Assembly (NCBI RefSeq): GCF_002999335.1 | Contig: NW_020312136.1 | Location: forward strand, 269,412-333,411 | Source: Cyclospora cayetanensis | Lineage: Eukaryota > Apicomplexa > Conoidasida > Eucoccidiorida > Eimeriidae | Length of the DNA: 64,000 nt | Direction of reading: 5' to 3' | Shown: positions 44,089-56,700 of the stretch, piece by piece | How positions within the stretch are numbered: the stretch's first letter is position 1 | How the letters are laid out: each line of letters opens with the position of its first letter | Notes under the pieces: model-generated | Told to the model about the DNA's origin: nothing | Seen by the model: only the letters and a program-made list of their open reading frames with translations | The model's database searches: none | Program-made: the position numbers and the translations under genes

Positions 44089-47000
44089 ATGCAGGATGCT
44101 CTTGACCATCCAGGTGTGCGCGCTGTTGGGGGAAGTGCGCCATCCGATCAAGGCTGCACCCTCCTCAACTCTCCCGGATCCAATGAATTCTCTACCGAGG
44201 GCCCCTTGTCGGTGTCGGACCGCGTAGCTGCGGCTGCCACAGCGGCCGCTGCTGCAGCCGCCGCCGCAGCAGCCGCTCGGGCCGAGTCAACTGCAGAGAC
44301 AGCGCGACGGTACATGCAGCCGTACGTCTCCGTCGACACGTTCAGCAAGTGGAGGCAGCTGGATCAAGAGGAGCAGCAGGTGTGGGCCCCTCGAGGCGAG
44401 CGCATCCTGCGCGAGCACCTGCTGCCGTTCGTGCCTCCCGAGGTGTCTCCTGCCATCGCAGCCATGGAGGCTGACACGGCAGAAGGAGGAGGGAGTGGCG
44501 GCCTGAGCAGAAGCTCCGCCTGCCGTTCCTCAGCCGTCCCTGCAAGTGCAGCCACCCCCATGAGCGCCAACCGTCTAGCTGCGTTTTTCGGGAGCTCCTC
44601 TGCCCCCGCTAGCAACAATGGAGGCTCTTCCGCGCATAGCCATCAGCAGCCGTGGAGTGGAACGCGCGTCAAGGAGCAGCTGCGTGACGAAATATGGTCC
44701 GGCATCCCCGACGCATTCAAGTGCTGCGTGCTGCTGCACGCAAACGACGCCTTGCAGCAACTCGAACAACAGCCCACGCTGTATCGCCAGGTGCAAGTCG
44801 AGTCTTTCGGGGGGCCCCCCTTCCCTGGATCCCTCCCGGGGCGGTGCCCAACGTTCAGTGGGGGCCTCTTGGGTTTGGAGGAAGACGTCTGCGGTGTTCA
44901 GACAACGCTCGAGCACCTCGAACTGGACGGCGACGCTCCCCTCGCCACCTGGCGTTCCGCCTCGTCGGAGACGGAGCAGGAGATCCGCAGATCCGAGCGA
45001 TCCTCCTGGACCCTTCGCATGCGGCGACCGCACCAGTACCTCCCCGGGATGTCGCCGAGCAACAGACGCGTGGCTGCGCTCCCGCATGCCTCTCGCAGCC
45101 CGGGGAAGAATCCTCTGGGTCAGGAATTGCGGCCTGAGTTCAACTTCTGGCCAGACACTCACGAGAAGAAGGATGCGTTGCAGGCTGCCGCTGCGAGAAG
45201 TGACGCTGCTGCTGCTGGTCTGTCGCCTCCGCTGCGCCTCCCCCGACAAGCGCACCAGACGGATCGCCAGGAGGCTTCCCGGCAGCTGAAGCTGCAGAAG
45301 CAGAAGCGCAGAGGACGCAGGCGAGACATCCTGCTCTGCAAGGCGCACCAGCTGCAGCAGAGGCAGCAGCCAGCGCAGCGGATGCCGTCTCAGCACCAGC
45401 GTCGCGCTGGCTCCGAAGGAGGCGGGGGGAGCACCGAGTCTAAGGGCGACAGTCCAGCTCGAGAAGCCAACGTTGGCGAGCTCCTGACGTACATTGGTCC
45501 CACTTCCACCAAGGCTTCGCAGTCGCGTACGCAGAGCGGGGCAGAGCTGGCTCCCGCTGATCCCACGGGATCAACCTCTGCAAAGTGGCAGCAGCTCCCG
45601 CAGGAACCTTTCCCCTCCGGGAAGACTTGCAGGAGCAGCTCGGACACATATGGGGTGTCGCCACGCACCAACGGGAGCAGCCTCGCTGGTGCTGCGGGGA
45701 TAGTGCAGCAAAGCTTCCCAGCCGTCCGTGAGAGATCGCCAGCTGCAGGGGTGTCTGGCGGAGAAGGGGAGCTTCTTCCGCTCCCCCCCCCTTCCCCCGT
45801 CACCTTGTGGGCCCCCTTGGAGTCTGCATGCTCGTCAGGAGGCAGCCCGCTGGTGTACGCGGATGCCACGACGATGGCGGGAGGAGGAGGGGCTGCAGCT
45901 GCAGCATGCAAGGAAGACGTGATATCTTGGGACCTGTTTGGTCGCCGTCGCAGCGGGGAGCTGGAAGACTTTTCCTCGTACATGAAGCACATGCATCTCG
46001 ACGCGCAGCGGCAAGCCGCGCAAATGCGAGAGTCCACACAGCGCTCGAGAGACAGAATAGCCTTCGAGGCTGCCGCGGCTGCTGTCATGGCGGTTGCTCG
46101 GGAAGTCGACAACGAAAGAGATCGGTGGGCGTTTAGGAGGTATTACACGGCGACGTCTTTCGATTTGGTGGAGAAGGGGCTCTGGGGGCAGAGGAAGCCT
46201 GGCAGGAGAGGCGGCTCCGAATCGCAGCTGATTCGGTGGGATCCCCTCAAAGGAAGGCTTTCGAACACGCAAAGCGTGTCGAGACAAAGTGCGCCGACCA
46301 GATCTTTCGTCAGCTTCCTGAATAACAGCGTCAGGAGGAGGAGGAGGCACCGGCAACAGGCTCCTCTTGCCTTTAGCCAGCCTCAGCTGCTGTATGATCG
46401 AAAGGGGGACACTCCCATCATTACGCAGCAGCGCTCTCCTTTGGAGGGAATTCCCGGATCGCCTTGCTGCTGCTCCTCCTCGGGGAAGGCAGACGAGGTG
46501 TCTGCTGAGTCGGAGTTGAGTCCGATGTCTGTGAGTGCCCCTCCGCTGGCTTCCGCGTCTGCGGAGGCGTCTCCTTATGCCTCCCGTGGTGGGCTTTGGA
46601 GCCGTCTTTCTGGTGCGAGAAGTCGCAGGCGTACTCACGAGGTTGCCAGTGAGGGGCGGGAGCGCTTGTCAGTCGTCTCGTGGCTGCAGCGTGCAGCTGC
46701 CCAGAGCAGCGAGGGCTCTGCTGCGCTGGGAGGTAAGAAGGGGCGAGACGAGGAAGAGGATCCGCAAATGTGCATCCAGCTCCCCCTCGATCATCTGCCG
46801 AATCCTCCCATTGAGCCCTTCCGCAAGAAGGGGCTGCTGACACGCATCCTCCCAAGCGTGAGGCTTTGCAGAAGCCGCAAGGGGAAGGAGGCGCAGGAGC
46901 TGAAGCGCTTGGATTTCCTCAGCAACGCGATGCGGGGGGGAGGAGATCCCTTCGACACAGACAAGCTTGTAGCTGCCGCAGCAAATGCTGCCGTCAGAGA

Positions 47001-47472
47001 CATCCGGAGACGGAGCAGCAGCAGCACTCACAGCGACGATCTCATTCAGTCTGCGAGGGGAGCCGCAACGGTCGCAGCTGCAGCGGCTGCAGCAGACTTT
47101 CCGCCACTCAGGAGCAGCAGTCTTCTGCGCAGCTTCCGCATGGGGGATGAAGAAGACGCGCGCATAGCGGAGAGTCTGCCCACGCTGCCGGAGCAGCCCT
47201 ACAAGCCGCAATCTCCGCAACAAGGAGAAGCGAAACAACTGCCAGAGGAGCACTCTCGGCAGCCGTTTCTGCAGATAGAACCTTTGCCAGAGCCCGTCCG
47301 CATGTGCTTAATGCGAACGCCTCCAAAGCAGGAGGATACAGAGACTCCTAGGGGGCATGACGGGGAAGCAAGGCTTTCCCTCAAGTACACGAATGCCCCC
47401 ATGCCGCATCCGCAGTTAAGGCCATCCATGCTCCTGCTCCCCCCGCTTCCCCCCAACACTGTCGATTACTAT

Positions 47473-47506
<34 letters not shown>

Positions 47507-50500
47507 AGCCGCAGCGACAGCAGCAGCGACAGCAGCAGCAACAGCAGCAGCAACAGCAGCAGCAACAGCAGCAGCAACACGTGTCCGATCCGGGGGCCCC
47601 TTCGCCGAGAGAGTCCTCGCCTTCCCCCCCCTCCAGAGGCAAAAGCTGGAAGGAGCAGATCGAGGGGGGAGACAGGTATGCGCAACGACGCGGATTTAGG
47701 TTCGAGAACGCAGCAGCAGCACTTTTCTCAGAGGATGACAGCCAATGCGCCCGTGTGTGTGTTTGTTTGTATGTACATCCGTATTTTAACCGTGGAACAG
47801 GCATTGTTTCAAGGTCTTTGTAGAGATTTTTAAATATATTTCCAAAAAAAAGATTCTTAAATATATTTCCAAAAAAGAGATTCTTAAATTGATTTCCAAA
47901 AAAAAGATTCTTAAATATATTTCCTGAGGAGGAGGGCTGCCGATGGCGCGTTTGGGGAACGTGTATGCGAATTCGTTTTTCTGGCTCCGCAGGAACGCTG
48001 TCTACTTCCTAGAAGATGTCACAGACTTTTCTCGGCTGCTGAATGGGAGCGGACAGGCTGCTGCACGCCGTCTGCTATGGGCGCTCTTTGGTTTCTTTCG
48101 GGGAGGTCTAGAGTTTTGCCCTGTAAGAGAGGGCTTGAGGGAAAATTGTTGTTGCGCTCCTGTTATTTGTCTGTCCTTCTCTTGCGTGTCTGTCTGTGGA
48201 TCCTCATTTGCGCGTCCTCGTTGGCTTTGCCCTTCTTTCTTTCCTCTTCTTTCGTTCCTCTTCTCTTTCCCTTCTTTCTTTCCTCTTCTTTTTTTGCTCT
48301 TCTTTTTTTGCTCTCCTCTTTCCCTTCTTTCCTCTTGACGCCCTCCAGGCCTCACGTTTACCGTCCTGGGTGTACCTGTGTATTTATATTTCTCTTGCAC
48401 ATCCGACGCTTTCTGCCTTGCTTTCTGGCGTACTGGCGTGCCCTTCCGAGGCTCTATAAGTTCCTGCTGCGCTTTTCACCGTTCCATCCCCATCTGCCTT
48501 CATCTTTGGTTCCATAGGCTTTTTACCAAGGTCAATTCTGCCGATTCTATATTCCGCTTCAGAGTTTATTGTTGGGCTCAATGGTATTTGCCGCCCTCCT
48601 GCCTCATATGAGGCTCTGTTTCGCATGCCATTGTGTATACATTATATGTACATCTTATTTTGTGTGTATGCACTCATGTGTGTCTGGATATGTATATGTT
48701 TTGGGTTTCAAATGTACATGATATGTATGTATACATACATACATTCAGTATGTCTATATCGTGAATGTGTACAATTATATATATATGTATGTGTATGTGT
48801 GTGTGTATTCAATTATTTGTGTGTGTGTATTCAATTATATATATGTGTATGTGTGCGTATGTTGCGCTTGCAATCCTCTTGCAGATCATTCCGCATCTGG
48901 CTTGCATCCTGCTTCTGTACATGAGCGAGACGGCAGCATTTACGGTTCTTTACTGTTTTGTAAAGAAGGCTCAAGACACCGCAAAACAGCTTCCCCACCA
49001 GCGCAGTAAGACACCACGAGTCCTCCTGCTTCATCGTTGATCCTCCTTGCTTCTGGAGTGCGCCCTCTGCAGGCTTTCCTCTGAGGCTTCCTGCTCCCCT
49101 TTCAAAGGCGCTAGAGACCACCTATGCTCGACAAATTTTTGTGAGCATGTTGCTTCCCACCCTCTCCGCGCTGCTCCCTCCCTACTGTCTGGGGATTTCA
49201 TGCGCGTTGGCTTTTTCGTGCAGTCCTTCACCGGCTCGATCACATTGTGATTCGACGCATGGATTTCATCTGGTAAGCAGACAGTAGAAGAACCCTTCGA
49301 GACGTATACACCCCAACGGAAGGAGGCGGAGTCTGCATTTGACAGAGCGACCTTTCGCACTGTAGTGGTGGCTTCTTCTCGACGTCTGTGAGGGCTGCTG
49401 CCTTTCTGTGAATCCTTTGTGGCCTGAATCTTTTGTTTGCTCCCGTATCCGTTGCGGTGTCTGGCAAGCGCCTTTGCATCCTTTTCGCCACAAATTACGG
49501 ATTACCTTTTACCTTAGAACGGGAAAGCCTGCGTTTCAATACAAAGAACATGTCTGCGCAGGGGCACCTGCTTCGACGCGTGATGATGCCGCCTCCTTGC
49601 CAACCCATCATCCCCCCTAGAATGCGAAGCTGTGTTGTGTGCTCATCAGGCTGGTGACATCTGTTGTGGAAGCGATTCGGTTCAAGTTCCCGCGTTTGTT
49701 CCTCCACATGCGGCACTTGCGCGTAGATATCCCGGCTTGGGCCGCTAGAGGGCTGCAAGATGGCTTCTCCAGGTTGCTGCCTTTCGATTTTGTGCTGCGT
49801 ATTATGAGCACGCTCCTCTTCGAAGGCAGTCTGGCCCTCTGCAAGTTTTCCCTTGCGTTGGTTCAACTCTTAGAGGTATGCCATGACGGATGCACACACA
49901 TGGCGAGAGTGTTGGTCTTTATTAGGGTGTTTCCTCTCTCCTATGGGGAGACGAATTTTCCGCGACGAACTGCGCAGTTGAGCAAGCCTTGCGCAGCCGT
50001 GCACTGGGTGAAGGGGGTGATAGAGACGAGGCAGCGTATGCTTTCAGGAGGCTTGCTCGTGGGGAGGAGAGTCAAGACGGCCTTTGTACAGCGTTCGCGG
50101 CTTTTTTGTGGTGCACCCTTTTGTGTGATATTTATTCCTTTGCAGCCCGAGTTGATGGCTTGCGACACAACGGAAGCGGCAGAATGCGTCCTCTATCGCT
50201 GCAGCTCAGATCCGCGTTTGAACCTCAATGAGCTGTCATGGGTAAGGTCGACTCTCTTTCTTGGTTTAAATATGGCTTGTTCTGATTCCTCAAAACCATG
50301 CATTTTAGTGTGTGGTGGACGCAAGGGCGTGCATAGCAGTGCGAGGGAGGACATGCATCCCCTTTGCAGCTGCCCTCTCTCTCTTTTAAAGACGCCGATT
50401 GCGAAGCGAAGCGATGCGATGTGCTGCTGCAAAGGATGTATGTGACACTGCCACTTTTTTGCGCTGCAGACTGCTCAGCATTTGAAGACGAGCATTTTGC

Positions 50501-52209
50501 GGGCCGTTGGGTAAACCCGCTTCTCCCTCGTGGCGATGAAAAATACCCTCAGCAGCCCTCAAAACTCGGCACACAGGCGCAGAGTATTCGTCCGAGTTTG
50601 ACGGATAGCAGTCAAACGGATCGCAAGTTTTGTGCTGTTGTGCTTCTGCGCTCAGGGAAGGCACCTTAGGACTGCAGAGTCCGTATCTCATGTGCACCAA
50701 AATTGTACGTTGTAGACGATCTACGGTCCAAAAATCGCTGCGCATATCCCCCACTCCCCACTATTAAAATCGGCCATGCGCTTTCAATAGACAAGCATAC
50801 AGGTGTGTTCTCTAAGCAAAAGCCGATGCTTTGCACGTGGCACTTTGGAATTTTGACTCAGCACGAGTTTTTGACGATCCGTCCGGAGGGAAACTCGCGC
50901 ATTCTAACTTCCATGGACATGTGGGAATCGCTCTGGAGGTGGCTACCCGATATACACAGATGTTCGGTAAGCTTTGAGCCTGCAAATATTCAGCGCTTAT
51001 TTCCTTCCAGGCAGAGCACCTTTCGCAGAGGGCTGCCTAGTCAGCTACCTAGTGAGCTGCCGAGTCAGCTACCGAGTTAGCGCTAGCTGCTTATCGAGTC
51101 GACAATGCAGTCACAGAGAAGCCAGCTTGCTACCTGTTTGGAGGCCTGCCATAGGGGGTTGCTGCGCATTCTGCGTTCATATGAGGAAAACCGTTCTACG
51201 CACCGTTTGTATTCGCAACACGCAGTCTGACTGTATGTGAAAGGGAGGGGCTTTATTCGTTTCTGTGCCCTACATACACACTGTTGTTCATCCGTCCCGA
51301 ACGGAAGCCTTCGCATGCGTTGTGTATGGGTACATGTCATTTCAGAGTCCTTCTTTGCTGTTCACCAGCAGCCATGATGGATTTACGCTCAGTGCTCTTA
51401 TGGCAAACGTCCGCACGTCTAAGGTTTCTATGGTATTCCTTGCCTTGACGGACGGGGCGGAGATTATTGGATTTTTCTCTCCGCATCCTCTTCACCTTCT
51501 CCATACAGCAACCAGTATGTCGCAACAAGGAGGGAATTTCACGGAGGTAGAAAGGAAGGGGACAACGAGGGCAAGAAGAGACAGCAATGCGACAGAGACT
51601 GCTTCTCCTAGACAGGCTGCGTTTGTGGTAAATGCTGACCTCACGCTCCGGCTCTTTCTGCTTCTGTATGAGGCGCATACCCTGCTTCTTGTCTTCGTGT
51701 GTATAGGCTTCATATACAGCGATGCATTCGTCTTTAATTTGCGACCAACGCCACGTGTTTTCTGGTGGACGGGCAAGAATTCGTCCTTTTTCCGTCTTCG
51801 CCCTGAAGGATTCTACCTGGGCACTGACGAGTAAAACAAGCCACTACAATCGAAGAATGCATTTCAGTGCTTGCGATCCTTGTGTAAACCTGCGCTTATG
51901 GACGTGCCTATTCCCAGAACGTTCGTCCGTGCTTACAGAGGCTAAGGGGACGGGGGAGAAAGCGGTTTATATAAGCCACATCATACACGCACAAAGCTAT
52001 TAACCTCTCCCCACAGCTTTTCTTCCGCAATCTTAGTAAATCCCTGTTGCTGTGTCCGTGCTGTTTACTCCAGAGTTGCCTTGTGGGTTGACCAAGACTT
52101 GTCTCGCTGCCGAAGCTCACCCTCCGTCACATTTGGTTCGCCTAGTCTCATACGCGGAGATTTCGGGGAGTGCCACCTCGTGGATGTGGAGGTTTGGGGC
52201 GTCAAATAG
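44089..52209 (+). CDS. TBC-TLDc domain protein, TBC1D24-like
   Basis: Probably a membrane-trafficking factor related to TBC1D24/Skywalker. Eleven exons: 44089-47675, 47993-48122, 48885-49005, 49224-49272, 49650-49875, 50146-50241, 50470-50510, 50678-50966, 51346-51514, 51707-51830 and 52074-52209. All ten junctions agree in phase and give 1655 aa. The TBC domain opens near residue 195 (LRDEIWSGIPDAF). It resumes at about 1205 (ARRLLWALFGFFRGGLEFCP, then IIPHLACILLLYMSE) and ends with FPRLFLHMRHLRVDIPAW and FVLRIMSTLLFEGSLALCKF (to about 1371). Between lie roughly 950 residues of Ser/Arg/Gln/Ala-rich low complexity with a long Gln run. TLDc covers about 1490-1655: ESLWRWLPDIHRC, SPSLLFTSSHDGFTLSAL, SDAFVFNLRPTPRVFWWTG, ALWVDQDLSRCRSSPSVTFG, VEVWGVK. 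The GAP finger motifs IxxDxxR and YxQ are not seen, as in TBC1D24, so catalysis is doubtful. Confidence 0.92.
47475..47579 (+). repeat. CAG/CAA coding repeat (poly-Gln)
   Basis: About 35 mostly CAG and CAA codons, with a few CCG and CGA, give a Gln run with single Pro and Arg breaks near the end of exon 1 of the TBC-TLDc gene. The antisense strand is open as poly-Leu/Cys. Confidence 0.95.
47824..47924 (+). repeat. 27-bp tandem repeat, 3.7 copies, in TBC-TLDc intron 1
   Basis: Units start at 47824, 47851, 47878 and 47905, each AGATTYTTAAATATATTTCC plus A-run (one copy has ATTG for ATAT). The AT-rich array ends about 70 bases before the exon 2 acceptor. Confidence 0.95.
48640..48862 (+). repeat. 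TGTATG/TGTGTA tract in TBC-TLDc intron 2
   Basis: Degenerate TGTATATG and GTGTGTGTATTCAATTAT units (the latter repeated twice) lie just upstream of the exon 3 acceptor at 48885. Confidence 0.88.
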
Positions 52210-52310
52210 CTTCGTTTGGTGTTCCTGCTACTGTGATATTCGTGCGAGTGGAGGTTCACAAGATGATCAGCAGTTCGCGGGCAATACGCATAAATAAATA
52301 AATATATATA

Positions 52311-52357
<47 letters not shown>

Positions 52358-53767
52358 ATCGTCCTCGGTTGGAGGACTTTCGTGACGTACGGCTGACTGT
52401 CTGCGTGTTTGATGCCTTTCTCGTGTTGTACGCTTGTATATCTATCGGCATTTACAGGGATCTACACGCATGTGTATGAATGCATATGAATCCTTTCAGT
52501 GTACGCAGTTTTCATATCTGTCCCTGTATACACCCATACTACGATACTGCGATCTGTGCCTGCCTATCCAACACTTCACCTCCCACACAGCACTCAGCAG
52601 CTTATCACACCATCTTGTACATACACAAATAGAGACATGTATATGCATCAACATATATCAGTTGTTTATATATATATATGGATGTAAGGACTGTTCATAT
52701 GAGACGGAGCAGCAGCGTAGGCTTCCCCTTGTCGTTCGTCTCGGGAAGTAGACGGCCTCGTCCAGCAGACAAAGGACTCTGTATACACCTAATTTGGAGT
52801 CTGCTGTACGCTTCTGCTCAAGAAGTTTTGTTCTTATAGCTTGATGGAAATTGAAGGGCGTATTCGTGCATATGATTGGAACGCGGGAATGGCAGGGTGG
52901 GAGCACCAAACAGGCATCGTCCCTGCTACTCTTGCAACTGTGCATGAACGAAGCATATATGGATCTATTTGCATCACCTTACAATCAACAATATCCACTT
53001 TCATGTAGGAAGCAGTGAGGACGGACAGCTTGATGGGTCGGGTGTCTTGGTTGTTGTTGGGGAGACGACCTGCATGCACAATGTGAAACCGCTCTCCGTC
53101 GTTTGGTCTACCCTAAACTTTGCAACTCCAGGGTACTCTGCACCCTAAACTTGCAACAAGGACTACTCTGGATAATGTCTGCAAGAGCAGTAGTGGAGGT
53201 AATACCAGCAGTAAAGATAGCTGCCTCCAGCATAGGTCACTTCAACTTACGCGTGCGCTAGACAACCAACTGCTGCATGGACCCGTTGCGCGGCTCTGTT
53301 TTAATAAAAAACAATTTGAAATAAAGGAAGCTTTTTTAGATCCGAATGCTCATAAGTCTAGGCTACCCGCCTCCATTGCTTGGGGGATTCAGAGAAGTTG
53401 AAGCGCACTCGTTGGGCAGACAACTAGGGTCCTGTTCGAAAGCCACTGCATTATGGGCATACGTGTTTTTCAAGAGGTCTACTGTACGAGACCACTGAAT
53501 TTGATCATCCTTTATTTAGCCTCCGATGTCTCCCCGCTTTGAATTTTGCATCCTCGCTATTCCTATCTGTAATTGTCTTTAGGGTGCCCGCCCCTTTATG
53601 TAATGCAGCACAACAGTGGGCCACCCCTAAGGCGCCAAGGTGACATGAAACTCAGGGATTCAAATAAGAGCAGATATGTTGATTTTCATCGGGTGCGAAG
53701 CAGACTCGTTTAGTTTCCAAGCCTTCCAACAGTTTCTCAGGGCAACTCAGGCGTCCAGTAAGGCCTC
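52210..53767. other. Intergenic region between convergent genes
   Basis: Contains the (AT)n tract and a weaker CATA patch at about 52600-52680. No exon with support on either strand. Confidence 0.45.
52291..52355. repeat. (AT)n repeat downstream of TBC-TLDc gene
   Basis: TAAA units are followed by about 25 AT dinucleotides, starting roughly 80 bases after the stop codon, in the presumed 3' flank. Confidence 0.92.
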
Positions 53768-56700
53768 CTAAGAAAAGGCGTCCTGGGAACATCGCTGATT
53801 GCGTTTCTGCAGACGCACGGCCAGCAGGAAGCTTCTAAGATGCAGTACAAAGCGATTCACTGCTGTGCTTAGCCCTGACCAGCCTTCAGCTGCTGGGAGC
53901 AGAACAATCAGCTGCAACAAGTGATGCACCAAAGGAACGTCTTCTCTAGGCCTTTCCAGCAACGTGGCCAGCAGCAACAAAGAACCAACAGTAGGGCCCT
54001 TAGCGGAGGTTAGGCTTCTGCTGCATTTTCTTAAAGAGGTTGGTAGGTGACCAGTCCCTTCAGCGCCTTGCATCTCCCTGCTGCTGCTGTTGCCAAGAAG
54101 TGGCATTGCTCCCCGCAGTGCTGACTGTAAGAAGAAGAGGAGAGCTGTGTGCCCCCAGGTACTCCGTAAGTCTAAGCTTTCCCCTTCTGCTGCTTCCACT
54201 GCCACCAGAAGCTCAGAAGGCAGTTCCTCAGGGTTCCTGCGGCAGATGAAACCAGCTATACAGACGGCAAACGGCCTTGTGCATCCCTTGACACGCAACA
54301 GGATAGGAGACATGAGGATATACGCATATAGACTTGGTGCGGCAGGTGACAGAGGGGTATGCAGAAGAGGAACCATGAAGGCACACATGCTAGAGCTAAA
54401 AGGCACATGAAAGCTCAAGAGACAGAGAGACTACAGAATATTGACACAGGCATTCAGGCGCACGAAAAGAAGTAACAGAGCGGCATTCAAGCTGCTAGAT
54501 ACCTGGGGGCTCCACGGCATCCCAACTCAACAAGAAGCTCAAATAACAAGCCTTGATGCTGCTGCAACAGTGGCTGTAGCTGCTGCTCCAAAAGCCGCTG
54601 TAACTGCGTCTTCTGCTGCTGCCGAGGTCCTTCTGAAACCATCTCTGGTATTTCAGCAGCTAGCAGCTCTTGAAGGCCTTGGATTTTCACTGTAGCTGCT
54701 GATGCTGCTATCGGGGCGGACCTCACTGCTGCCGCTGCTCCTACTGCTGTACACGATACGTCTGCGTGCTGCCGCTCTTGCTGCTGTTGATGCAGCAGGT
54801 GGAGAAGTACTGCTGCCACTCCGCTGGCGTCGAGAAGCTCTGCGAAAATCAGTCGCAGCAGATGCATAGGGGCTTGTCCCAAAACTGGCTGCGCTGCAAC
54901 TCCCAGCAGATCTTTAAGTCTACACCAGCAGTCTCAAAAATCGCCGAAAGATCATAACGCACTGCATATGTCTGCAGCGAGTTCCTCCAGCGCCTCTTCA
55001 GTCAGCTGCCCCAGGCCGTCGCTGCTGCTGCTACGCTGGAGCAAACATAAGAATCCTGTGATTGCTGCTGCAGAATGTTCTGCCGCAGCAGCCGCGACCT
55101 GCAGAAGCTCTTTTGCCTCCTCGCCGGATCCAGCAGCAGTGATGCCACAAAATATGCCGGCAGAAACTGTGGTTTTCACGTGCTGCAACAGCGGGCGTGA
55201 CAGCAGCCACGATCCCCACTGGGTAGCCGATGCTGCTGTTACTTGAGCAGACGGTGTTGCAGCAGGCGGAAGGAACAAAGGTGAAAGCAGTTCCCCCCAG
55301 AGATGTAGCAACTGCACCCCACAGCTTGCAAAAGATGACAAGACAAGGCCACATTTCTGGAGATACGGGCCCTTTTGCTGGAGCGAACACTGGAGCTGCA
55401 GCTCGAGCCGCAGCGTTGGTAGCAGCAGGAGCAATCCCCGCCTATCGAGAGCCTGCTGCTGCAGCAGACACTGCAACAGCACCAGAGCGCTCCTGCAGCG
55501 CAGAGATCAGCAAACGAAGCTCGTGAGAGCGTCGGCCCTGTGTCGGAATCCGCCCCAGCAGCCGCAGCGTCAGTTTTGCCGCTGGCACTAGCAGCGGCTG
55601 TCATTACCAGCACAGCCGAAGCTACAAATGTTCAGTCAAAGGCATGGAAGTGGACACGCGGGTAAGGACTTACTGATCCTTAGGGTCGACAGCCTCGGGG
55701 GCTGTGCCCGCCAGCGCTGCTGCTACTTCTGCGTCCGCCATACAGGATGCATAGGCCTTGCTACAACGCAACAGGAGCTCGTGTTCTTGCTGCTCAGTGG
55801 CGGTGCAACGCGAGAGCGCTGAAGCAGCAACGGCGCGCAAGGCTACCGCTTCGGCTGCCTCTGGTGCCACACGGCATGGTAGAGGGTGATCCGCTGGGTC
55901 GCTCCAGTCCTTCGCAGAGCATCCAAAGTGACTGAGCGCTGCTGAAACTAGAGAGGGGCTGGTCACTCCTAGGCCGCCGTAGGCGCGAAGCAGTCGCTGC
56001 AGCAGTCAGTGGCAAGCATTGCCAGTCGCAGCAGCATTCCTCGGTTTCCCAGTCACCTCAGTGCAAAGGGCTGGACAGCAAGGGGCCCAGAGACAGAAAC
56101 TGGAGGAGGCGATAAATGCGGAGAAGCGGAGCTGCTTCTGCGCCACACCTCGGAAGGCTAATGCATTCTCTAGAAGGATGTGACGCACCAGCAGTTCCTT
56201 CAAAGACAGCTTGTTTGCGCTAGCTGCCTCTACAAGACCTGAACAATCTCATAAAGACTAGATTCCCAAGCCAGGGGCCTTTGTGATAGCGGCAAGGAGG
56301 ATGGAGACTATCACGGAGGCGTACAAGCGACAGGCGCTTTGTGTTCTGCCCGTGAATGCTACTGCGAGTCTGAGTGCCTCCAACACACGGAGAGGGAGGC
56401 GCTTGCGGGTGCTAATCAAAGAGCAAGAGAGGGGAGGAGCATGGGTCAGGGAAGAGATGCAGCGTTGACATACGCGCATTGAAGGGATGCAGGAACTCGA
56501 GACTAGCTTGCTGTTGCACCCGGAAATCCAACAGCATCTCCGCCAAATCCACCAGCTGTTCGATAGAAAACCAATGGGATCTGCGACAGGCAGCAGCAGC
56601 AGCAGCAGCAGTGGCACAACAAAAAGACAGTGGGTGCGCCGCTGCCACACCCCAACGGAAAAGGGGGCCCCCGTCAGTAAAATTGCGGAAAAATACAGCA

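Noticed and set aside
49408..49657. Open frames considered as an extra TBC exon
   Set aside because: None gives a matching phase with the exon ending at 49272; direct joining to 49650 restores the Trp codon and the TBC motif.
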